Source: Vibrio agarivorans
GTDB taxonomy: Bacteria > Pseudomonadota > Gammaproteobacteria > Enterobacterales > Vibrionaceae
Direction: 5' to 3'
Assembly: GCF_030409635.1 (NCBI RefSeq)
Contig: NZ_JAUFQF010000004.1
Coordinates: 1,026,241 to 1,090,240, forward strand
Length of the DNA stretch: 64,000 nt
In this document: positions 1-7,956 of the stretch, piece after piece
How the letters are laid out: each line of letters starts with the position of its first letter
How positions within the stretch are numbered: the stretch's first letter is position 1
Notes under the pieces: generated by a model
Seen by the model: the letters and a program-made list of their open reading frames with translations, nothing else
Database searches by the model: none
Told to the model about the DNA's origin: nothing
Position numbers and translations under genes: made by a program

Positions 1-462
1 TGAATCGAGAGTAAAACGAGCTGATACCTCCGAGATACGCTCACCACCTTTGGTGATAACGACGAAGTTGATGATCATCAAGATGATGAACACCACAATA
101 CCGACGAAGTAGTTACCACCAATCACCACATTACCAAAGGCTTGAATGACCTTACCGGCAGCATCACCACCATTGTGGCCTTCAAGCAATACGATACGAG
201 TCGAGGCAACGTTAAGCGTGAGGCGCATGAGTGTCGCCACCAACAAGATGGTTGGGAAGACACTAAAGTCGAGTGGTCGAGTGCTCGATACCGCAACCAG
301 CAATACGATCACCGCCAGAACAATGTTGAAGATAAATAACGTATCTAACAGCACGGGTGGCAGTGGCAGAATGACCATGGCGAGTACAGTCAATAGCAAG
401 ATCGGGATGCCGAAGTAGCTATTTTTAATCGCAGGGAATAATAGATTGAGTCTTTCTTTCAT
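1..462 (-). CDS. flhA: Lateral flagellar export gate protein FlhA (5' part only)
   Basis: The reverse strand reads from an ATG at 462 and stays open to the window edge, giving the first 154 residues of FlhA. FlhA is the large inner-membrane subunit of the flagellar type III export gate and carries a cytoplasmic chaperone/substrate docking domain. Visible are a short basic N-terminus, several hydrophobic segments, and the family-typical stretch LMRLTLNVASTRIVLLEGH followed by a VVTKGGERISEVSARFTLD loop. The C-terminal half lies outside the window. It follows flhB by 50 bases and is the last visible gene of the leftward operon fliMNPQR-flhBA. Lateral rather than polar assignment rests on the context. 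Confidence 0.93.
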   Translation of the reverse strand, partial: MKERLNLLFPAIKNSYFGIPILLLTVLAMVILPLPPVLLDTLFIFNIVLAVIVLLVAVSSTRPLDFSVFPTILLVATLMRLTLNVASTRIVLLEGHNGGDAAGKVIQAFGNVVIGGNYFVGIVVFIILMIINFVVITKGGERISEVSARFTLDS

Positions 463-512
463 AAGGTGTTCTACTCGTATTAGCGATTCAGTCAGTAATG
501 AAATTCGGTAAG

Positions 513-1646
513 TTAGTCATGTTGCAGCGCCTTAGGGATCACCAATGGCGGCAGGGGTGTCGGTTTAGCTGTACGGTCGCGCTTGTACTCTTTTAACTGC
601 ATGACGTAGGTCAGGACATGGGCGATAGCGACAAACAGTGGCCCCGGCACTTCTTGGTCAACTCGGGTATTAAAGTAAACCGCGCGTGTAAGTGGCGGTA
701 GGTTTAAGACCTCAATATAGTTTTGTCTGGCAATGGCTTGAATACGCAGTGCCATTTCATCTTCCCCTTTGGCGACGACAAAAGGTGCCCCAGCACGTTC
801 GAGGTCATACTTGATGGCCACGGCATAGTGCGTTGGGTTAGTGATCACCACATCCGCTGTCGGCACTGAATTGTCGATTCGACGACGCGACATCTGCTGC
901 TGAAGTTGTTTAATCTTCTGCTTAATCTCGGGACGACCTTCGGTGTTTTTATGTTCTTCTTTGACCTCTTGCTTGGTCATCTTGAGCTGCTTGGTGTGGT
1001 TCCAAAGCTGATAAGGCATGTCGATTAAACCAATGAGTAACACGACAAAACCGAAATAGATTAAGGCTTTAATCAGGTGGTTGAGAGTGAGGCCGATCCC
1101 TTGTTCAAGCGGTGCACGTTGCGCAGCAATTAAGTTGGCAAGATTGCTACTGAGCAGCCAATATAGAACGCCGCCAATAAAGACGATCTTGAGAATAGAT
1201 TTAACCAATTCGACGAGAGACTTAAGAGAGAAAAGGCGCTTGAGCCCTTCAATCGGACTGATTTTACTCAGTTTGGGCTTGATGAGCTTGAGTGACATCA
1301 CCCAGCCACCGGGGATCATCGAGCTGAATATCGTGACTAGAATCAGTACCACAGCCATAGGCACAAACAACCCACCAAGCAACATTACGCTCTCGGCAAG
1401 CTTTCTCGCCATCACGTCCGGTTGGCGTAATTCGTCATACGAGAGCTGATAATTAATCACAAACAGCTTTTCCGCTTGCTGACCGAGGAAATGACCATAG
1501 ACCCATAGAAATAAGGCGATAGCGATAAACAGTACACCGACCACAAACTCTTTGGACCTGGCTGCTTGTCCTTCTTGTTTGGCTTTGCGCAGTTTCTGGG
1601 GGCTGGGTTTCTCGCTTTTATCCTGACTGGTTTGATTCTCTGCCAT
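513..1646 (-). CDS. flhB: Lateral flagellar export switch protein FlhB
   Basis: 377 residues. FlhB is the inner-membrane export component that switches specificity from rod/hook to filament substrates by self-cleavage. The sequence has a basic, Lys/Gln-rich N-terminus, about four hydrophobic segments in the first two thirds, a charged linker rich in Lys and Gln, and the autocleavage motif NPTH in the context VVITNPTHYAVAIKYD near residue 267. It starts 2 bases after the fliR stop codon, consistent with translational coupling. Its likely partner for hook-length sensing is FliK, encoded at 29877. Nothing unusual is seen. Confidence 0.96.
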   Translation of the reverse strand: MAENQTSQDKSEKPSPQKLRKAKQEGQAARSKEFVVGVLFIAIALFLWVYGHFLGQQAEKLFVINYQLSYDELRQPDVMARKLAESVMLLGGLFVPMAVVLILVTIFSSMIPGGWVMSLKLIKPKLSKISPIEGLKRLFSLKSLVELVKSILKIVFIGGVLYWLLSSNLANLIAAQRAPLEQGIGLTLNHLIKALIYFGFVVLLIGLIDMPYQLWNHTKQLKMTKQEVKEEHKNTEGRPEIKQKIKQLQQQMSRRRIDNSVPTADVVITNPTHYAVAIKYDLERAGAPFVVAKGEDEMALRIQAIARQNYIEVLNLPPLTRAVYFNTRVDQEVPGPLFVAIAHVLTYVMQLKEYKRDRTAKPTPLPPLVIPKALQHD

Positions 1647-1648
1647 GC

Positions 1649-2422
1649 TTAGTTACCCCCCATCTGACGCATCTGGTATAGGATGTCATGCGACAATTCG
1701 GTGTAGATAGCTGGTAAGCCAGACAGTGAAAGTAAAACAGCACATAAACCCAACATCATCGACATTGGGAAGCCGAGAGCAAATACGTTCAGTGACGGCG
1801 CCGCACGGTTCATCACACCAAAAGTCAGGTTTACGGTGAGCATGGCTGCGATGGTAGGAAGGGCAATCGAAACCGCAGCCACAATCATCCAACTGAAAAG
1901 ACTGATAAGGTTACGAAGAGAGTATTCGCTGATCCCGCCACCGACAGGAAAGCGCTCAAAGCTCTGGACAATAATATCCAGCGCTACCAGATGACCATCA
2001 AGGGAGAGAAACAGCAAAGTGGTGAACATCAAAAAGTAGTTACCAATCAAAGCAATCGAGATCCCATTTGCAGGGTCATTCATCATGGCCATGCCCAAGC
2101 CCATCTGCATTGACATGATTTGGCCAACCATACCCATTACCGCGAACAAAAACTGCAAGCAGAAACCAAGCATGGCGCCGATTGCAACCTGCTCAAGGGC
2201 AATCGCGATAGCTTGAACAGAAACCGGATCGACTTCCGGCATACTTGGCAGCAAAGGGCCAGAGATTATCGCGATAGAGAGAGCGAAGAAGACTCGCAGG
2301 CGCGGGCTAATGTAGGCGTCACCAAAAAAGGGCATGGTAAGAAAGGCGGCAGACAAACGGAAAAACGGCCACCAGACTTGTCCCAACATTGCAGTTATTT
2401 CAGCAAAAGATAACGCGTACAT
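1649..2422 (-). CDS. fliR: Lateral flagellar export gate protein FliR
   Basis: 257 residues, the normal FliR length. FliR forms the export gate channel with FliP and FliQ in the basal-body membrane patch. The protein is almost entirely hydrophobic, with about six membrane segments and the conserved run MQMGLGMAMMNDP in the middle, where family members usually have an MGxxMAxxxDP-type loop. It lies between fliQ (5-base gap) and flhB (2-base gap), so the three are translated from one mRNA. Confidence 0.95.
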   Translation of the reverse strand: MYALSFAEITAMLGQVWWPFFRLSAAFLTMPFFGDAYISPRLRVFFALSIAIISGPLLPSMPEVDPVSVQAIAIALEQVAIGAMLGFCLQFLFAVMGMVGQIMSMQMGLGMAMMNDPANGISIALIGNYFLMFTTLLFLSLDGHLVALDIIVQSFERFPVGGGISEYSLRNLISLFSWMIVAAVSIALPTIAAMLTVNLTFGVMNRAAPSLNVFALGFPMSMMLGLCAVLLSLSGLPAIYTELSHDILYQMRQMGGN

Positions 2423-2427
2423 TAGAC

Positions 2428-2694
2428 CTAACTTACTATGTTTGAGATAGTGAAAAACAGGTCATTGAAGAAGGTACTGATATTGCGCAGCAGCCAGCCG
2501 CCGGCAAAAATCAGCATCAGTAATGTCGTCAGCAGACGAGGTAAAAAACTCATCGTCTGCTCATTGATCTGTGTGGTGGCCTGAAAAATAGCCACGACCA
2601 AGCCGACGAGCAAACTAGGACCAATTAAGACAACCACCATAGTGATAATCATATAGATGGCGTCGGAGTATAGATTTGCTATTGCAGGGTTCAC
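2428..2694 (-). CDS. fliQ: Lateral flagellar export gate protein FliQ
   Basis: 88 residues, typical for FliQ, a two-helix membrane hairpin that packs around FliP/FliR in the export gate. Two hydrophobic segments are visible (about residues 14-36 and 50-70), separated by a polar turn with the family signature IFQATTQINEQTMSFLP. It sits 2 bases from fliP and 5 bases from fliR in the conserved P-Q-R order. Confidence 0.95.
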   Translation of the reverse strand: MNPAIANLYSDAIYMIITMVVVLIGPSLLVGLVVAIFQATTQINEQTMSFLPRLLTTLLMLIFAGGWLLRNISTFFNDLFFTISNIVS

Positions 2695-2696
2695 GG

Positions 2697-3470
2697 CTAG
2701 AGCCCTCCAAAGCTGGCACTTAAGCTGCCAACGGTCATCGCCCAGCCATCGACCATTACAAACACCATTAACTTAAACGGCAGAGATATGATGAGCGGAG
2801 AGAGCATCATCATACCCATGGCCATCAACACACTGGCGACCACAATGTCGATGATCAAGAAGGGGATGAACAGCATGAAACCGATCTGAAAGGCGGTTTT
2901 TAGCTCACTGATCACAAACGCAGGCATCAAGACAGCAAAGCTAATCTCTTCAGGTTCTAGGTCGAGAGGATCGCCAGCGATACGCAGCATCTGTTCTAGT
3001 GAATTCTCATAGGTTTGCGTCAGCATAAATTGACGAACGGGCTGCTCAGCCACTGAGAAGGCTTGTTGCAGCGTAATCTCACCTGCCTCATAAGGCTTGT
3101 AAGCTTCTTCATAAATTGGCGTCCAGACCGGCTTCATCAGTAGCATGGTCATGGTCAGAGCGATACCTATCAAAATTCGGTTTGGTGGACTTTGCTGCAA
3201 GCCGAGTGCTTGACGAAGAATCGCTAGAACAACAATGATTCGCGTGAAGCTGGTCATCATCATCAGCATGGCTGGCAAGAAAGTCAGCGCTGTCATCAGT
3301 ATTAGGATCTGAACTTTGACAGAATACTCTTCGCTGCTCTCACCATCGGTAACGGTGATAAAAGGAATACCTTGATCAGCAAAAGCCAGGTCTGAAAACA
3401 GACCCAGCCCGATAACAGCAAATAATCCAAGGGCTATCTGCTTGAACAAAGAGTTATAGCGAGACTTCAT
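2697..3470 (-). CDS. fliP: Lateral flagellar export gate protein FliP
   Basis: 257 residues. FliP is the pentameric core of the export gate. It has a cleavable-looking N-terminal hydrophobic segment (residues about 10-30, ending near AFA), then the family block TFLPAMLMMMTSFTRIIVVL and a C-terminal pair of hydrophobic segments with the signature FIPFLIIDIVVASVLMAMGM. It overlaps the end of fliN by 17 bases. No fliO gene lies between fliN and fliP, unlike many polar systems. The reading frame leaves no room for one. Confidence 0.96.
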   Translation of the reverse strand: MKSRYNSLFKQIALGLFAVIGLGLFSDLAFADQGIPFITVTDGESSEEYSVKVQILILMTALTFLPAMLMMMTSFTRIIVVLAILRQALGLQQSPPNRILIGIALTMTMLLMKPVWTPIYEEAYKPYEAGEITLQQAFSVAEQPVRQFMLTQTYENSLEQMLRIAGDPLDLEPEEISFAVLMPAFVISELKTAFQIGFMLFIPFLIIDIVVASVLMAMGMMMLSPLIISLPFKLMVFVMVDGWAMTVGSLSASFGGL

Positions 3471-3831
3471 TCAATGCGTCTTCCGCAATGCTAGTAATTC
3501 GTAGACCGTATTTGTCATTCACGACAACCACTTCAGCATGACCCAACAAGTGGCCATTCACTTTCACATCAAGCGGCTCACCGTTAAGTTTGTCGAGTTC
3601 AATGATAGAGTTGGGGCCAACTTGCATTAGCTCTCCTAGCGGCAGTGACGTGCTAGCGACTTCTAGCGTCACAGACACTGGGATTTGACGGAAAAAGCTC
3701 AGTTCGCGTGGAGCATGAGTGGCAGGTGCAGCTTCTTCGGGCGCAGTCGTGGTCTCAGAGAAAATATCCGCAACTTCCGCATCAAAGTTCAGATCCTCTT
3801 CTAAGGACAGATTTAGGGTTTGGTCATTCAT
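3454..3831 (-). CDS. fliN: Lateral flagellar motor switch protein FliN
   Basis: 125 residues. FliN forms the lower C-ring with FliM and binds the export ATPase complex through FliH. The first 45 residues are acidic and low in complexity. The SpoA-type domain follows (about 50-122), with the family block VSVTLEVASTSLPLGELMQV and the closing GLRITSI region. The start overlaps the fliM stop by 4 bases (ATGA), and its end overlaps fliP. Confidence 0.95.
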   Translation of the reverse strand: MNDQTLNLSLEEDLNFDAEVADIFSETTTAPEEAAPATHAPRELSFFRQIPVSVTLEVASTSLPLGELMQVGPNSIIELDKLNGEPLDVKVNGHLLGHAEVVVVNDKYGLRITSIAEDALNEVSL

Positions 3832-4700
3832 GATGAAAAATTCTCGGTTTGATTGATGTGATCAGTAATGTGCAATACCAAGTGATTGTTTTGTTCTGAT
3901 ATGCGAGCAAGGAACAGTTTTTGTTCGCCAGAGCTCACCTCAACAATCTCTTTAATATCTGAAGTTATGATGTCTCCCACACGAAGCTGAGCGACTTGTT
4001 CTAAAGGCATACGCTGCTGTGCAAGCACTGCGTTTAGCTTAACGGGAACTTGGCGTAACTGGTGATTGCGCTTGTCATTAATCTCTTCTGAGGTATAGCT
4101 GGTGGTTTTAGTCGGCTCTCCTAGAGCGATCAGCAGCTCGTCGTCTAACTGTAAACTCAGCTCACCTCTTAGCTCACCGATGACGATATCGAAACGCACA
4201 GACAAGCAAGCCGTATTAAATTCAGGGCTATTGTCGAGAGGGCTCCAGTTCGCATCAATCTGATTCAGAACAACGGAACTCAGGCGTGTTTGAACACGCT
4301 TTTCACTCGCATTTAGTCGTAAGTGAGTCACATTGCTACTGGCGTTAGCTGAAAAGCAGGGTTTGCCACCATAGAAAGCTTCCGCTAATTGAGCAAGCAA
4401 GTGCAGACTCAGTTCTAGGCGGCAAACCCCCTTGTGGGATGAGTGACTAAAAAAACTAGGCGCAGTGTGCAGCGGAACTGAAGGTTTCATATCAATGGTG
4501 ATTGATTTTAGCTCGACTTGACTATCACAACGTCTAGTCATTGAGTTGATCGCCATTGTGAGTGTCTCTTCAATACTCTTTAGCTTAGGGGTTAGGTTTG
4601 CCTTAGCAATATTTAATGGACGACCTAATGTTCTTGGGTCGATATTAAATACATCGAGTTGTTCACTTTCTTTTTGGATGTGCTTGTTATTGCTTTTCAT
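3828..4700 (-). CDS. fliM: Lateral flagellar motor switch protein FliM
   Basis: 290 residues, shorter and more divergent than the usual 320-350-residue polar FliM. FliM links FliG to FliN in the C-ring and normally binds CheY-P through an N-terminal LSQxEIDAL-type peptide. Here the N-terminus (KHIQKESEQLDVFNIDPR) lacks that peptide, so canonical CheY-P binding is doubtful. A middle CheC-like region and a C-terminal SpoA-like domain (about 215-285, PVKLNAVLAQQRMPLEQVAQL) are recognisable. It is the first gene of the leftward operon. Assignment rests on the C-terminal domain and on position directly before fliN. Confidence 0.85.
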   Translation of the reverse strand: MKSNNKHIQKESEQLDVFNIDPRTLGRPLNIAKANLTPKLKSIEETLTMAINSMTRRCDSQVELKSITIDMKPSVPLHTAPSFFSHSSHKGVCRLELSLHLLAQLAEAFYGGKPCFSANASSNVTHLRLNASEKRVQTRLSSVVLNQIDANWSPLDNSPEFNTACLSVRFDIVIGELRGELSLQLDDELLIALGEPTKTTSYTSEEINDKRNHQLRQVPVKLNAVLAQQRMPLEQVAQLRVGDIITSDIKEIVEVSSGEQKLFLARISEQNNHLVLHITDHINQTENFSS

Positions 4701-5356
4701 GCTTGGCCTGAGCTTATCTAAATGTTGTGATTCGATTCGTATATTGTCTGGCTTTTATATTTGACATTGACTGGACAGTGTCAAATTCAAGCACATTAAG
4801 CACTAAGTAAAGTTGGAATAATATTGTTGGTTATATTTTGATGGAGCAAGATCACACTTTTAAATTATTTATAATTTTTATTTAAGAAGTGGGTAAGTGG
4901 TGTTTTTAAGAATGTGTTGATAGGTGTATTTGTCCTTTACAGACAGTTATTTACAGTTTAATGATAGTTTTATTAATAGTGTTTCCACTATTCTGTTATG
5001 GCTAGGTATATATATTTGTTAAGTATTTTTACGCTTGATTAACGCATGGTTTTTGCGGGGAGTGTTTGTTTTAATGTCAATGTGTAAAAGTGTGTTAATG
5101 GCATTGCATCCTGTTGCTGATAAAGTGTGATCTTCGCCCAAGTAGAGAAAATAACCAGTGTCATTACTATGGAAAATATTAATAAGCGCAAATAGCATGT
5201 TCTCGAATTTATTATTTCCTACTATTTAATCTTCTTTTTTAATTGAGTTCTATATTTGTTGCGTGATTATGTCGTATTAAAAATAGAGATAGATAGAAGG
5301 TAAGCGGTGTTCTGACTTACATGTGTAAGTTTTATCGAGTTGCTGAAGGAATAAAC
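4701..5356. promoter_or_regulatory. AT-rich divergent promoter region between fliM and motY
   Basis: 656 bases without a credible gene, clearly more AT-rich than the flanks. It must carry the promoters for the leftward fliM operon and the rightward motY-lafK-fli operon. An inverted repeat with 7-base arms TTTGACA (4760-4766) and TGTCAAA (4779-4785) lies about 60 bases upstream of fliM. I searched both strands for GG-N10-GC sigma-54 spacing and found no acceptable match, so these early operons probably use sigma-70-type promoters. I could not place -10/-35 boxes with confidence in such AT-rich sequence. Confidence 0.6.
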
Positions 5357-6220
5357 ATGACACTTATTAGGTTACTAGTTGTTGGTATGTTCACTATGCC
5401 AACCTTGCTACTCGCACAAACCATTCAAAAACCATTGGACTTGGTGGAATGGCGATTTTCAGGCAACCGATTCCAATGTTTGATGGAGACGCCTCTCAAG
5501 TTTGATGGCCATGCTCGCATTCAAGTTCAATCAGGTAAAGAGCCAGAGTTATTGATTGAAACCTTTCAAAGACCAGCCGCATTCGATTCTGCATGGCTGA
5601 GCGTTAACCAGCAGGTTTGGCGCATCAATGCTCAAGTTGAGCGTTGGTTAGACGGAGATTCAGCAGGAGAGTATGGCGTGCGTTTTTATGATGCTCAGAC
5701 GATTAAGTCTTTGCTGAATCAGATGGAAAAAGGCGCTTGGGCGCAGGTTTCAGTATTGGATAAGCAGACAGGTAAGCCGATCAGTTGGGATATCCCAGCG
5801 GTTAATTTTTCCCACCCAATGCAAGAAATGAAGCTCTGTATGGCGAACTTGTTACCGATGAGCTACTCGCAGGCCAAAGATAACCAATTCTACTTTAACT
5901 CGAACGCGACCGAGCTTGCTAAGAGCGATAAGCGCGTGCTTGATGATTTGGTTCAGTACATCAGCTGGGACTCTTCCCTTACGACTATTTTAATTGATGG
6001 TCATACGGATGATCAGGGGCATGCATTGAGTAATATTGAGCTTTCCCGTCAACGTGCTAATCAAGTGCGCAACTATCTTGTGAGTCAGGGCGTTAATGGC
6101 AAAAAGATTCAAGTTCGAGCTCATGGTCAGCGTTACCCTCAAGTCAACCATAGTGATGCTCAAACACGACATAAAAACCGTCGTGTTCAAGTGCGCTTGG
6201 TTCAAGGAGGTGCATCGTGA
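5357..6220 (+). CDS. motY: Sodium/proton motor T-ring protein MotY (lateral)
   Basis: 287 residues from the ATG at 5357, chosen over the in-frame ATG at 5321 because it has a GAAGGA ribosome site 7 bases upstream and begins a clean signal peptide (MTLIRLLVVGMFTMPTLLLA). MotY is a periplasmic T-ring protein that holds stator units around the flagellar motor. The N-terminal half is the MotY-specific domain. The C-terminal half (about 175-283) is an OmpA-like peptidoglycan-binding domain with ILIDGHTDDQG and the LSRQRANQVRNYL helix. It overlaps lafK by 4 bases, tying motor and regulator expression together. Confidence 0.93.
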   Translation: MTLIRLLVVGMFTMPTLLLAQTIQKPLDLVEWRFSGNRFQCLMETPLKFDGHARIQVQSGKEPELLIETFQRPAAFDSAWLSVNQQVWRINAQVERWLDGDSAGEYGVRFYDAQTIKSLLNQMEKGAWAQVSVLDKQTGKPISWDIPAVNFSHPMQEMKLCMANLLPMSYSQAKDNQFYFNSNATELAKSDKRVLDDLVQYISWDSSLTTILIDGHTDDQGHALSNIELSRQRANQVRNYLVSQGVNGKKIQVRAHGQRYPQVNHSDAQTRHKNRRVQVRLVQGGAS

Positions 6221-7596
6221 ATCGCGATGGACGCACTCAGATTATCTTTGCTCATCCTTGTCTTGAGCACTCATACCGTGTTCAGCAAGATATCGAGCGC
6301 GCAGGTTACTCTTGTGTTTGCTTTACCGCAGGCTTTGATGCCCTGATTCGTTTAAGCGCAGCGCCAGACGCTATTTTAATCGCCTCATCTAAGCTCACAG
6401 ATATGGCGCTGCTAGAAGTGATCGAAAAATCAAAGCATCTTTCCCCGCACTCGACCACCATCGCCATGGTGGATTACACCAGCAACCAGTTGGCAAGTGA
6501 GGCGATGCGTGCCGGAGCTTCGGACTATCTGCTAGAGCCTTATCAACCTCAGCAATTGATTGACTTGATTCAGCGCGTCTCAACCGTGCGCCGAACCTCT
6601 GATGATCTCGTTGCCAGCAGTTGGCGCAGCCAACAAGTACTGCAACTTGCTCACCGCGCAGCACAAACAGATGCCACAGTACTCATCACCGGTGAGTCTG
6701 GGACGGGTAAAGAAGTGCTAGCAAAATATGTACACCAGCATTCATCACGCAAGGACGCGCCTTTTGTTGCGATTAACTGTGCAGCTATTCCGGAGTCAAT
6801 GCTAGAAGCGGTACTGTTTGGCCATGTTAAGGGAGCATTTACGGGAGCGACTTCAGCCCAAGCAGGTAAGTTTGAAGAAGCTGAAGGTGGGACGCTGCTA
6901 TTGGATGAGATTGGTGAAATGCCGATGGCGGTCCAAGCAAAATTGCTGCGTGTCTTGCAAGAGCGTCAAGTTGAGCGTATCGGCAGCCACAAAGCGATCC
7001 AGCTTGATATCCGAATTATCGCCGCTACCAACGTAGACCTTCAGCAAGCAGTCGCTGAGCGTAAATTCAGACAGGACTTGTACTACCGCTTGGATGTGCT
7101 GCCTTTGCAATGGCCACCGCTGCGCGAGCGCAAAGAAGATATCCTGCCGTTAGCTGACCATTTCATTGCCAAATATAATCGAGGCTGTAATGAAACCTGT
7201 CGTTTAACCGCAGAAGCTCAACAAGCCCTTGTGACCTATGACTGGGTTGGCAATATCCGTGAGCTAGAGAACACCATTCAACGCGCATTAGTTATGCGTC
7301 ATAGCACATGGATTACTCCACAAGATCTTATGTTGCCGACACTGCCCTGTGTTGCTGCGGCCGTCGACCGTCCACTGACGCCAGAGATGCAGCCACAGGC
7401 GCGACTAAAGAGCACTAAAAAGCACGCTGAAAATCAGTTCATTCTCGACACGTTGGCTAAATATGACGGGCGCAGAAACTTAACCGCAGAAGCTTTAGGA
7501 ATTACAACGCGAGCTTTGAGATACAAGCTTGCGGCTATGAGAGATCAGGGAATCGATGTCGATACCGTTCGCCAATATGCCCATTCAGCGGCTTAA
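6217..7596 (+). CDS. lafK: LafK, sigma-54-dependent activator of lateral flagellar genes
   Basis: 459 residues with a GTG start overlapping the motY stop. It has three parts. A receiver-like domain spans 1-125. A sigma-54 activator AAA+ domain spans about 130-365, with Walker A GESGTGKE (159-166), the sigma-54 contact loop GAFTGA (206-211) and Walker B LLLDEIG (227-233). A Fis-type helix-turn-helix lies at the C-terminus (GRRNLTAEALGITTRALRYKL). The receiver-like domain lacks the phosphate-accepting Asp (Ala56 in PDAILIA), the acidic pair (Ala12-His13) and the conserved Lys (Glu107 in YLLEP), so it should not be phosphorylated. In Vibrio parahaemolyticus LafK is the master activator of lateral flagella. 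Candidate targets here are the flgB and fliD promoters. Confidence 0.93.
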   Translation: MNRDGRTQIIFAHPCLEHSYRVQQDIERAGYSCVCFTAGFDALIRLSAAPDAILIASSKLTDMALLEVIEKSKHLSPHSTTIAMVDYTSNQLASEAMRAGASDYLLEPYQPQQLIDLIQRVSTVRRTSDDLVASSWRSQQVLQLAHRAAQTDATVLITGESGTGKEVLAKYVHQHSSRKDAPFVAINCAAIPESMLEAVLFGHVKGAFTGATSAQAGKFEEAEGGTLLLDEIGEMPMAVQAKLLRVLQERQVERIGSHKAIQLDIRIIAATNVDLQQAVAERKFRQDLYYRLDVLPLQWPPLRERKEDILPLADHFIAKYNRGCNETCRLTAEAQQALVTYDWVGNIRELENTIQRALVMRHSTWITPQDLMLPTLPCVAAAVDRPLTPEMQPQARLKSTKKHAENQFILDTLAKYDGRRNLTAEALGITTRALRYKLAAMRDQGIDVDTVRQYAHSAA

Positions 7597-7613
7597 TTGA
7601 GAGAGTCATTTTC

Positions 7614-7946
7614 ATGTCAATGCAACAATCTGCGATGCAGCAGAGCATGATCAGTAACATGGGGGCGATGCGAGAGCGCGCTCAAACGGGGATCGAAGTC
7701 CACGCTAATCCACATACTGCTCAAAAAGATAATTTTCATACTGCAATGAAACAGGCGGTGCGCCGAGTTGATGATCATCAGCAGCACGCCAGTCAGCTTA
7801 CTGCTGACGTGGATGCAGGTCGATCTGATGATCTGGTTGGTGCGATGGTCGCAAGCCAAAAGGCCAGCATCTCTTTCCAAGCATTATCTCAAGTCAGAAA
7901 CAAAGTACTGTCAGCGTATGACGATGTACTGAAAATGCCACTTTAG
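7614..7946 (+). CDS. fliE: Lateral flagellar rod/MS-ring junction protein FliE
   Basis: 110 residues, the usual FliE size. FliE connects the MS ring to the proximal rod and is among the first exported substrates. The N-terminus is Gln/Met-rich and disordered-looking. The C-terminal half has the family-typical helix with SFQALSQVRNKVLSAYDDVLKMPL. It lies 17 bases after lafK and 10 bases before fliF, so it belongs to the motY-lafK-fliEFGHIJ transcript. Confidence 0.94.
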   Translation: MSMQQSAMQQSMISNMGAMRERAQTGIEVHANPHTAQKDNFHTAMKQAVRRVDDHQQHASQLTADVDAGRSDDLVGAMVASQKASISFQALSQVRNKVLSAYDDVLKMPL

Positions 7947-7956
7947 TGAGGGTTAA

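Noticed and set aside
3454..3470. Missing fliO between fliN and fliP taken as a deletion
   Set aside because: fliN and fliP overlap by 17 bases in intact frames, so the arrangement is native to this system.
5097..5116. TGGCATTGC...TTGC resembling a sigma-54 promoter for motY
   Set aside because: The GG and final GC are 14 bases apart, not 10, and the inner spacing also fails.
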